A DNA stretch of 37,537 bases from Phycisphaerae bacterium (GTDB lineage Bacteria > Chloroflexota > Anaerolineae > 4572-78 > J111): contig JANQQF010000161.1 in assembly GCA_028285035.1 (NCBI GenBank), positions 1 to 37,537 on the forward strand, written 5' to 3'. The notes under the pieces are model-generated. The model was not told the DNA's origin. It worked only from the letters and a program-made list of their open reading frames with translations, and did not search any database. Both the position numbers and the translations under genes were made by a program. Below, piece by piece: positions 14,778-21,857 of the stretch; position 1 is the stretch's first letter; each line of letters starts with the position of its first letter.

Positions 14778-16325
14778 ATGACGCGAAAAACTCGACGATC
14801 TCGCCAGCGAGAAGACCGTCGCAGAAGTAGAACGGGCCTCAATCGGACCGTCACCCCATTGGTAAACAGACTTTCCCCCGTCGAGGTCATCTCGGAAGAG
14901 GGTGTGGAGATGATCCATCAGGCCTCAATGCGGTTGCTAAAAGATACGGGAATGTTGATTATCGATTATCCCTCGGCAGTGGAAATATTCCGCAAGAATG
15001 GGGCCAAAGTCGATGGAGAGAAAGTTTGGATTGATGAAGATACCCTGATGCACTTTGTGCGGCAGACCCCGTCAGAGTTCACGCTACTGGCCCGAAATCC
15101 AGCCAACAATGTAAAGGTCGGTGGTCGCAACACCGTCTTCTCCCCCGTTTATGGCCCACCATTTGTCTCTGATTTAGACCGAGGTCGACGGGCCGGGACA
15201 ATGAGTGATTTCCAGGAATTAACCAAATTGGTCTCAATGATCCCACACCTGCATCACGGGGGTGGGGTGCTGTGTGAACCGAATGACATCCCTGTCGAAG
15301 AGCGACATCTAGATATGCTGCTTACCCACATTCACAATCATGACAAAGGCTTTATGGGCAGTGTTGTCTTCAAGGACAGTGCCCGAGATAGTGTGACAAT
15401 GGCCGAGATTCTCTTTGGGGCGGAGGCTATCCGTGAGAATCCAGCCTTAGCCTCCACAGTCAATGCCTCCAGTCCATTGCGATTTGATGATCGAATGTTT
15501 GGGGCAATTGAAGTGTATGCCAAAGCCCGCCAACCGACAATGATTACACCGTTTATCATCGCTGGAGCGATGTCACCGAGCACAATGGCGGCCACGATTG
15601 CCCAACTCAACGCTGAAACCCTCTTCGGCACCTGCTTCGCCCAAATGGTCAATCCAGGCGCTCCCATCATTTACGGCTCTTTCTTGGCCAATATTGATAT
15701 GAAGAGTGGGGCACCATGCTTCGGTACCTCGGAAAACACCCTAGCCCTGTATGCGGGGGCGCAGATGGCTCGTTATTATAAAATGCCGTATCGCTCTGGT
15801 GGGAACTTCACTGCCTCGCGCATCCCCGATGCCCAAGCCGGCTACGAATCAGCCAATACGATGCTCCCCACCGTGCAAGCCCACACCAACTATGTCTTAC
15901 ACTCGGCAGGCTGGCTGGAAGGCGGTTTGATCACGGGCTACGAAAAACTGATTCTAGATGCTGAAACATTAGGAATGCTTGTTCGCTACGCGAATGGGGT
16001 TAGTATGACTGAAGAAGATTTCGCCTGGGACGCCTATGAAGAAGCGGGACCTGGCCAACATTTCCTCGGCACCGCCCACACAATGCGCCACTATGAAGAT
16101 GCCTTCTACCAACACCAGGTCTTTAGTATGGACAACTATGAAAAGTGGGAAGAGGAAGGCAGCGAAGATACCTACAAAAAAGCCAACAAGGTCTGGAAGC
16201 AGATGTTGAAGGATTATGAAGCACCGCCCCTGGATGAGGCCATTGTTGAGGAGTTGAATGATTTTGTGGCCCATCGCCGAGCTGAAATTCAGGCGGGTAA
16301 ACCACGCAGTGAGTGGAAGCGATAA
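14778..16325 (+). CDS. MttB/MtgB-family (COG5598) corrinoid methyltransferase homologue, copy 2
   Basis: A 515-residue paralogue of the protein at 8604-10148, with the same basic leader (RKTRRSRQREDRRRSR), the same order of motifs (SPVYGPPFVSDL, DMKSGAPCFGTSE, PDAQAGYESANT) and the same end (QMLKDYEAPPLDEAIVEEL). Similarity is clear but distant over the middle, so substrates may differ. GGAGA at 14765-14769 stands eight bases before ATG 14778, which is preferred over the in-frame ATG at 14763. No internal stop; non-pyrrolysine type. It forms a two-gene unit with its own IclR regulator and ends in a strong terminator, so it is not part of a longer pathway operon. No corrinoid carrier is encoded beside it. 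Confidence 0.9.
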   Translation: MTRKTRRSRQREDRRRSRTGLNRTVTPLVNRLSPVEVISEEGVEMIHQASMRLLKDTGMLIIDYPSAVEIFRKNGAKVDGEKVWIDEDTLMHFVRQTPSEFTLLARNPANNVKVGGRNTVFSPVYGPPFVSDLDRGRRAGTMSDFQELTKLVSMIPHLHHGGGVLCEPNDIPVEERHLDMLLTHIHNHDKGFMGSVVFKDSARDSVTMAEILFGAEAIRENPALASTVNASSPLRFDDRMFGAIEVYAKARQPTMITPFIIAGAMSPSTMAATIAQLNAETLFGTCFAQMVNPGAPIIYGSFLANIDMKSGAPCFGTSENTLALYAGAQMARYYKMPYRSGGNFTASRIPDAQAGYESANTMLPTVQAHTNYVLHSAGWLEGGLITGYEKLILDAETLGMLVRYANGVSMTEEDFAWDAYEEAGPGQHFLGTAHTMRHYEDAFYQHQVFSMDNYEKWEEEGSEDTYKKANKVWKQMLKDYEAPPLDEAIVEELNDFVAHRRAEIQAGKPRSEWKR

Positions 16326-16345
16326 TACTTTCCTACAGAAATCAT

Positions 16346-16391
16346 AAAAGACGCCCAAAAGTCTAATACGCTTTTGGGCGTCTTTTTATTT
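16346..16391 (+). terminator. Strong rho-independent terminator after the second MttB gene
   Basis: Arms AGACGCCCAAAAG (16349-16361) and CTTTTGGGCGTCT (16371-16383), perfect over 13 bp and extended by flanking A and T runs, with a 9-base loop and a T-rich tail. It separates the IclR/MttB unit from the fusion gene. Confidence 0.9.
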
Positions 16392-16778
16392 TGTAGACCT
16401 TACATACCAAACCATATTCAGTTATGATAAGATTATTCGTAATGAATCAGACATATTTTGAAAAAGCATCGGCTTATGTCATCCTCAAGCATTTTTGGCA
16501 AAAATCCATTGGTCACAACCAGTGGATGCCCGACAAAAGCATTCGAGCAGGACACGCCAAACTGCCATTGAAGCTACTGACCCGGACATAGAAAACTAAA
16601 CACGATTCCTTGTTCCAGGGACCATCTTGAAAAGTTTAGAAAGTTACGTCTGGATCAGTAATTCGCATACTTGCTTCATAACAAGATTAGTGTAAGCGTT
16701 TTGATTATCTCTCGAACTCTCTCATAGACATTCAAATATCAAAAAATTAAGCATTTGACGAATACAGGAGCAACCGTA
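16392..16778. other. 387-bp gap with no gene recognised
   Basis: Between the terminator and the fusion gene. It must hold the promoter of the fusion gene, but no convincing -35/-10 pair was found. A 49-codon reading frame (16442-16591) has no ribosome site and no recognisable product. Confidence 0.5.
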
Positions 16779-19700
16779 ATGACTCAAGATAAAATTGATG
16801 AATTTATCGCAAAGTCTAAACAATTGACTGGTAAAACGCTCAAAGAGCGCGCTCAGTGGAATACGGAGGCTTCCGCCGATGCGATTCGTCACTTTGCCTA
16901 TGGTATTAGTGATGATAACCCCTTGTGGCTTGATCGTGACTATGCCGCACAAAGTCGGTACGGGCGACTAGTAGCTCCACCAACCTTTTTGACCTCAGTG
17001 CTCTATCCAGCGCTGCATGGTGAACCGATGGACGTCCCATTGTCCAGCTTAATCAGTGAGCTTGAGTATCAATGGTTTTATCCGATTTTCGAGGGAGACA
17101 GCCTACGCGCCTCAGCCAAACAAATCGATGTTGTAGAAGGGAAAAATCGAGGCGGACGACGGCTGGTCTATATTTTAGCCGAGACAACGTACTGGAATCA
17201 GCACGATCAAATTGTCGGCAAGGCCTTCGGGACGATTGTACGAATTGCTCAAACCGGGACCGAGTTACTGCTTGATCGGTCAGTCTATCACTACAATGAT
17301 GAGGAGTTGGCAGCTATTCAACAAACCATTTTGGCCGAAACACGTCGAGGTACAGCGCATTTCACAGCCGATGAGATAAAAAAGGGTCAAAGTTTGCCTC
17401 GATTTGTTCGAGGCCCTTTGACAATTGGCGATATGATTTGTTGGCAGGCGGCGATTGGGCCATCTTATCGGGCGGGAGCGCTGGGTTATCGAGATACGGT
17501 CGCTGCGCCACACAGTGCTGTCAACATTCCGGGGGTTGGCTGGCCCGTAAAATATTCACAACAGCATGAGGATTTCACCCTCGCCGAGCAGCGTGGAATG
17601 CCTGCCCCTTTTGATAACAGTGTGATGCGGTTTTCCTGGCTTTCCGTTTTGTTGACCAATTGGATGGGTGACAATGGATTTCTCAAGCGCTTGCAAGTTC
17701 AGATGCCAGAGCCAATCTTGTATGGCGATGCCACTTGGTATGATGCCACAATCACCAACATCGCCAATGACACTGAAGGCACAATTGTTGGGATAAAAAT
17801 TACGGGAACAAACCAAGTCGGTCAGATCAACACGCTGGGCGAAGCCGAAATCGTTTTACCCCCAGAGGTGCTCAGCTTCCAGCCTGAGATCGATGTGGTT
17901 ACGCCAGCAGATACGGCATCAACAGCAAGCCTGGATGGTGACCAATTAAAGCTTCTTGAGACTTGGAACGACACAGAAAAAGTCTATCCCGATACCCTTA
18001 ACATCTCAGAAATTTTTGAAGCGCAGGTTAAAAAAAGTCCTGAGACAATTGCGCTTAGATTTGAAGATCAGTCTCTGACCTATCAACAACTCAATGAGCA
18101 AGCCAATCAACTGGCCCACTATCTACAATCAAATGGGGTCAAGACGAATACGCTTGTGGGCATTTGTCTGAGCCGTTCGTTAGAAATGGTTGTTAGCATC
18201 CTGGGTGTGCTCAAAGTGGGCGGGGCTTATGTGCCGCTTGATCCGACTTATCCGAAGGAACGCTTAGCCTTTATGGTTCAGGATGCTGATATGCATTTCC
18301 TCTTAACACATACCGAAATTCTGCCCGATTTACCCAAATTGAAAACCTCCCCGATTTGTCTTGATGATGTTTGGGAGCTCGTCAGCCAGCAAAGCAAGAC
18401 GAACTTGGCCCACACAACAGAGCCAGGCCAGCTTGCCTATGTTCTTTACACCTCTGGCACAACTACTCAGCCCAAAGGTGTCGGCGTCCCTCAGTCCAGC
18501 TTGGCTCAATATGTGAAAGCCTTGGCCGCCTCACTCCCAGTGACAGCAGACGATGTTTATCTGCACACTGGATCTTTCTCATTCTCAGCCTCGGTGCGGC
18601 AAACCATGTATCCCCTCTCTATCGGGGCAATGCTCGTTATCGCAAATGAGACACAAAAACAAGATCCTATGAGTTTGTGCCAGCTCACCAAACATAATCA
18701 AGTCACGGTTTGGGACACAGTCCCCACATTTTTACATCACACAACTGAGATTTTACTCTCACTGGAAGCAGAGGAACGTACAGCTTTGCTTGAAAACCAA
18801 CTACGTCTCGTATTCACTACAGGGGAAGCCTTACGTTGGAGTACGCCGCAAGCGTGGCAAGATAAATTGCAACACAAAGCCACGTTAATTAACCTTTACT
18901 CGCAAACAGAAACGGCTGGAACCGCCGCTTGTTATCAAATTCAAGCAGGTTCAACCGGTAAAGCTGGCACGGTGCCGTTGGGCCGTCCTCTTGAAAATGC
19001 CCAAATTCACCTACTAGACCAAAACCTAAATCCTGTTCCCATTGGGGATGCGGGCGAGCTTTATGTCGGAGGTAGTCGGCTGGGCGCAGGGTATCTGAAT
19101 CAGCCGGAATTGACCGCAGAAAAATTTATGGCAAGCCCCTTCAATGACGATCCAGATGCGGTGATTTACAAGACGGGGGACTTGGCCCGTTATCTACCGG
19201 ATGGAACGCTTGAGTCATTGGGGCGCAGCGATTTCCAAGTGAAAATTAGGGGCTTCCGGATTGTGTTAAGCGAGATTGAGGCAGCTTTGAATCAACACGA
19301 AGCCATTGCCAATGCAATCGTCATAGCACAGCAGTCTGATGTCCCTCGTTTGGTCGCGTATTTAGTTTCCCAATCCAATCAAGCTACGCCAACGACATCC
19401 GAATTACATCAGTTTCTTGGGGCAATCCTGCCCGATTATATGATACCTTCGTTATTTATGACGATTGATGCAATACCCACAACGCCCAACGGAAAAGTTG
19501 ATCGTAATGCCTTGCCTACCCCCGACGCAGCTAGACCTGAGTTAGCCACAGCCTATACCGCGCCGAGTAATATCATTGAAGAAACGTTAGCCGAAATATG
19601 GCAGCTAGTCCTAAATATTGATCAAATTGGTATTCACGACAATTTTTTTGAGTTAGGGGGACATTCTCTCATTGCTGTTCAGATTTCCTCACGAATTACA

Positions 19701-19835
19701 CAATTGTTTGACATCACCTTACCACTCACAGATATTTTTGATGCACCAACAATTGCCGAGTTGGCCCAAAAGATAGAAGAATATGTCTTTATTGCAGATG
19801 GTGAGGATGAGAACTTCTTTGAAGGTGAAATTTAA
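16779..19835 (+). CDS. Fusion: double-hotdog dehydratase-like + NRPS adenylation + carrier domain
   Basis: A 1018-residue protein. Residues about 5-160 and 205-362 are two hotdog halves of the MaoC/FAS1-dehydratase type (AYGISDDNPLWLDRDYA, YGRLVAPPTFL). Residues about 400-912 are an NRPS adenylation domain with its core motifs: LTYQQLNEQAN, LKVGGAYVPLDP, YVLYTSGTT, GELYVGG, YKTGDLARYLPDG, the hinge segment GRSDFQVKIRGFRI and the catalytic lysine Lys906 in PNGKVDR. Residues about 927-1004 are a carrier domain with the phosphopantetheine serine Ser963 in FELGGHSL. Motif A4 reads FSFSASV, so the aspartate that holds the alpha-amino group (Asp235 of GrsA) is serine. No condensation, ketosynthase or thioesterase domain, and no partner gene. 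AGGAG stands eight bases before ATG 16779. A carrier-bound acyl substrate presented to the hotdog part is my inference. Confidence 0.9.
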   Translation: MTQDKIDEFIAKSKQLTGKTLKERAQWNTEASADAIRHFAYGISDDNPLWLDRDYAAQSRYGRLVAPPTFLTSVLYPALHGEPMDVPLSSLISELEYQWFYPIFEGDSLRASAKQIDVVEGKNRGGRRLVYILAETTYWNQHDQIVGKAFGTIVRIAQTGTELLLDRSVYHYNDEELAAIQQTILAETRRGTAHFTADEIKKGQSLPRFVRGPLTIGDMICWQAAIGPSYRAGALGYRDTVAAPHSAVNIPGVGWPVKYSQQHEDFTLAEQRGMPAPFDNSVMRFSWLSVLLTNWMGDNGFLKRLQVQMPEPILYGDATWYDATITNIANDTEGTIVGIKITGTNQVGQINTLGEAEIVLPPEVLSFQPEIDVVTPADTASTASLDGDQLKLLETWNDTEKVYPDTLNISEIFEAQVKKSPETIALRFEDQSLTYQQLNEQANQLAHYLQSNGVKTNTLVGICLSRSLEMVVSILGVLKVGGAYVPLDPTYPKERLAFMVQDADMHFLLTHTEILPDLPKLKTSPICLDDVWELVSQQSKTNLAHTTEPGQLAYVLYTSGTTTQPKGVGVPQSSLAQYVKALAASLPVTADDVYLHTGSFSFSASVRQTMYPLSIGAMLVIANETQKQDPMSLCQLTKHNQVTVWDTVPTFLHHTTEILLSLEAEERTALLENQLRLVFTTGEALRWSTPQAWQDKLQHKATLINLYSQTETAGTAACYQIQAGSTGKAGTVPLGRPLENAQIHLLDQNLNPVPIGDAGELYVGGSRLGAGYLNQPELTAEKFMASPFNDDPDAVIYKTGDLARYLPDGTLESLGRSDFQVKIRGFRIVLSEIEAALNQHEAIANAIVIAQQSDVPRLVAYLVSQSNQATPTTSELHQFLGAILPDYMIPSLFMTIDAIPTTPNGKVDRNALPTPDAARPELATAYTAPSNIIEETLAEIWQLVLNIDQIGIHDNFFELGGHSLIAVQISSRITQLFDITLPLTDIFDAPTIAELAQKIEEYVFIADGEDENFFEGEI

Positions 19836-19843
19836 AGTCATTG

Positions 19844-19882
19844 TGTCCAAAGGCGTGGGCAAGTTCTCCACACCTTTGGACA
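19844..19882. terminator. Bidirectional terminator-like hairpin after the fusion gene
   Basis: Arms TGTCCAAAGGCGTGG (19844-19858) and CCACACCTTTGGACA (19868-19882) pair over 14 of 15 positions around a 9-base loop, between the convergent fusion gene and membrane-protein gene. No long T tract. Confidence 0.6.
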
Positions 19883-19911
19883 ATCAATTAGATCTTAAAT
19901 TCGTGTTTCCC

Positions 19912-20379
19912 TTACCCCGCTGAAACCGGCTCGGTTATCATATGAGGCTGCCGCCAGATGCCAAGTGTACTAAAAATCAGGGCCACGACCCACAACCCTA
20001 ATCCTAAACCACCATCAGACCAAGCCATATAACCAGGGAGCAATAAGAACAGCAACAGCCCGACATCAATTGCCCCGACCACAATGAGATTGAGCCAGTA
20101 GCCCAGACGGCTATTTCGCCAGTTGAGCCAAATCCCAACCACGGTGACAAAAACACCAGGCCACAAAATATTCCAGGCATAATACGCTAGAACGTTGCTC
20201 ACCAAACCACTGGAAATAACAGGAATATCTGCGGTCGGTGTGGCGGAACCGACGATCCCCAAGAAAGTGGTCGGTCCTTCGGCTGACAGTTATTGGAGCA
20301 ACACTCCTGCCCCAACAATGTGCAATAGCCCCCACAAAATGTAGAAAACAGCCCCAATTTTATGCGCATACCCTGTCAT
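19912..20379 (-). pseudogene. Small membrane protein broken by an in-frame stop
   Basis: Reading from ATG 20379 gives MTGYAHKIGAVFYILWGLLH and on to VLLQ, then TAA (20292-20290, codon 30), then continues in the same frame through GIVGSATPTADIP, a further three or four hydrophobic helices (including WLNWRNSRLGYWLNLIVVGA) and ends at 19912. Both sides belong together: the first helix and the GLLHIVGAG turn are typical of small four-helix membrane proteins of about 150 residues. There is no frameshift, just one stop codon, so the gene is a recent pseudogene, or a sequencing error, or starts downstream at TTG 20262. Its ATG overlaps the stop codon of the VOC gene by one base, so the two were translated together. 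Function unknown. Confidence 0.65.
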
Positions 20380-20783
20380 TATGATGCTTCTCCCACTTCG
20401 GCCTGATCCCAAGCCAGTAAGCCCACGGTATTGCCTTCGCTATCCAAAAAGGTCGCCAAGTAACCATTCCCAATGCGAAATTTCGGAAAGGTCACCTTTC
20501 CACCGGCTGCCTCAACCCGTTCTAATACCATTTCAAAGCTTTCTGGCAAATCAAAGTAAACAATAGTCCCTTGGTGGCTGGGTTCAAAGCCAGTGACTTG
20601 AAGCAGGGTCCCCTGCGGCTGAATGGCCTCATCCAAGCCAGCCCCTGGGGGCATCAAGGCGACCGTGCGCTCCGCATCAACCTCGAATACCTGAACCTCT
20701 TTCTCAAAGACTGCGCTATAAAATTTTACCGCCCGTTCCATATTAATCACCGGAATTTCAAACCAATTGAACTTACTATTCAT
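20379..20783 (-). CDS. VOC-superfamily (glyoxalase/bleomycin-resistance-like) protein
   Basis: A 134-residue vicinal-oxygen-chelate protein: NWFEIPVINMERAVKFYSAVF opens the first beta-alpha-beta-beta-beta module and a second module ends in GYLATFLDSEGNTVGLLAWD. This pattern (FEIPV..D-R-A-V-x-FY, then F-x-D-x-EGN-xVGL) is that of small VOC proteins of unknown substrate, often annotated as glyoxalase-like. The metal ligands are not fully conserved in the visible motifs, so enzymatic activity is uncertain. AAGGAG stands eight bases before ATG 20783; the longer frame to 20861 runs through repeat DNA. It overlaps the following membrane-protein gene by one base. Confidence 0.88.
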   Translation of the reverse strand: MNSKFNWFEIPVINMERAVKFYSAVFEKEVQVFEVDAERTVALMPPGAGLDEAIQPQGTLLQVTGFEPSHQGTIVYFDLPESFEMVLERVEAAGGKVTFPKFRIGNGYLATFLDSEGNTVGLLAWDQAEVGEAS

Positions 20784-20799
20784 CGAAATTACTCCTTTT

Positions 20800-20869
20800 G
20801 AGTTTATAGGGGTTTTAGCGTTGATAGAGTTTGTAGGGGTCGTAGCGTTACGACAATCCACTACAAATT
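20800..20869. repeat. 27-bp direct repeat joined to an imperfect inverted repeat
   Basis: Two adjacent 27-bp units (20800-20826 and 20827-20853) share GAGTTT-A/G-TAGGGG and the TAGCGTT core. The second unit also carries GTCGTA and TACGAC (20839-20854) as inverted arms, flanked by GTAG and CTAC. It lies directly upstream of the VOC gene ribosome site. It looks like an intergenic repeat element; copies elsewhere in the genome cannot be checked here. Confidence 0.55.
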
Positions 20870-20906
20870 TGAATGCTTCAGGATCCTGTTGAAAGGAGTA
20901 TATCGA

Positions 20907-21038
20907 ATGAAATTGAGGATGTCGTCCCTAAATTGGGACAAAAATTGGGACGATTTTATTGTTTCTCAGGAAACACTCAGGGAATTCTTGGGAAATTATC
21001 AAAAAAGGGGGTTATTCTGTAGTCAAGATCAAACATAA
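20907..21038 (+). CDS. Possible 43-residue small protein
   Basis: A short reading frame beginning MKLRMSSLNWDKNWDDF and ending FCSQDQT. It has a textbook ribosome site, AAGGAG (20893-20898), eight bases before the ATG, which is the main reason to list it. The protein matches nothing I know: soluble, one cysteine, with a repeated NWD. Inside it lies GTCCC, TAAATT, GGGAC (20924-20939), near-palindromic, and a direct repeat of AAATTGGGAC, so part of this stretch may instead be a control region for the DUF5666 gene that begins 90 bases downstream. Its reality is undecided. Confidence 0.4.
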   Translation: MKLRMSSLNWDKNWDDFIVSQETLREFLGNYQKRGLFCSQDQT

Positions 21039-21127
21039 ACGTGATGCATCAACAATTATGTGACAATCGAACTTATTCTAAATTATCCAACAAAAACAAG
21101 AATTTATTTATCAAAGGACAACAAACA

Positions 21128-21796
21128 ATGAAACGCTTAACAAAATTTATGGTAGGCTCAGCTTTAGTGGTGGCAATGCTAGGAAGTAGTGCCGCAGCCT
21201 TTGCCCAAACAAATGTGCAAGATGCACCCCAACGAGGCATCGCAATTGAATTAGATGGGGCAGAACTTGAAGCCCGTCGGGGTGGACGCCGAGGGGCTGG
21301 CGGGGAAGTAACAGCCGTTGGTACAGATAGCCTGACCATTCAAAACCGCAATGGTGAGAGTGTGACAGTGAATGTAGATGATGACACCACCATTCAATTG
21401 GTTGAAAGCCAAACTGAAGGTAGCTTGAGTGACATCGCGGTGGGTGACAATGTGAAAGTGCGTGGGCAGCGCAATGATGACGGTTCCGTCGATGCCCGAG
21501 CCATCGTTGTAGCTCCCGATGGAGACAAAGCAGGGGGACAAGTTACAGCCGTCGATGGTAGCACGATCACGGTCGAGGGTCGCGATGGAGAAACCACGAC
21601 AATCACTGTAGATGGCGACACTGAGTACCGCTTAGGTCGAGATGGTGAAACTGGCTCCTTAGCTGACATCACCACAGACAGCAAGATCCGGGCTTATGGT
21701 GAACTGCAAGACGACGGCTCCTTAGATGCCGACCTGATCTTCATCGGGCAAGGTGGTGAGCGCGGCAATCGAACTGGAAACAGCGATAACGCCTAA
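21128..21796 (+). CDS. Secreted protein with two DUF5666 repeats
   Basis: A 222-residue exported protein. Residues 1-26 are a signal peptide (MKRLTKFMVGSALVVAML, then cleavage after AFA). The mature part carries two tandem copies of about 70 residues: GGEVTAVGTDSLTIQNRNGE through VRGQRNDDGSVDARAIVV, and GGQVTAVDGSTITVEGRDGE through GELQDDGSLDADLIFI. This is the DUF5666 beta-barrel repeat of exported bacterial proteins. AAAGGA precedes ATG 21128 by 9 bases; the longer frame to 21041 has no ribosome site. Very acidic, with an arginine/glycine-rich linker (RRGGRRGAGG). Function is unknown, presumably extracellular. It ends in a terminator shared with the opposing regulator gene. Confidence 0.88.
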   Translation: MKRLTKFMVGSALVVAMLGSSAAAFAQTNVQDAPQRGIAIELDGAELEARRGGRRGAGGEVTAVGTDSLTIQNRNGESVTVNVDDDTTIQLVESQTEGSLSDIAVGDNVKVRGQRNDDGSVDARAIVVAPDGDKAGGQVTAVDGSTITVEGRDGETTTITVDGDTEYRLGRDGETGSLADITTDSKIRAYGELQDDGSLDADLIFIGQGGERGNRTGNSDNA

Positions 21797-21825
21797 GCTT
21801 GACAAGCATATAATCGAATAACCTG

Positions 21826-21857
21826 AAAAGGCCGTAGCACTTTGGCTACGACCTTTT
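21826..21857. terminator. Bidirectional terminator between DUF5666 and MalT-like genes
   Basis: Arms AAAAGG-c-CGTAGC (21826-21838) and GCTACG-a-CCTTTT (21845-21857) with one mismatch and a 6-base loop, A-rich on the left and T-rich on the right. It serves both convergent genes; it directly abuts the stop codon of the minus-strand gene. Confidence 0.85.

Noticed and set aside
8604..16325. Pyrrolysine (UAG read-through) in the MttB homologues
   Set aside because: Both frames are full length with no internal UAG, and no pylS/pylT-like gene is seen.
16442..16591. 49-codon frame in the gap before the fusion gene
   Set aside because: No ribosome site, no recognisable product; may be chance or a decayed remnant.
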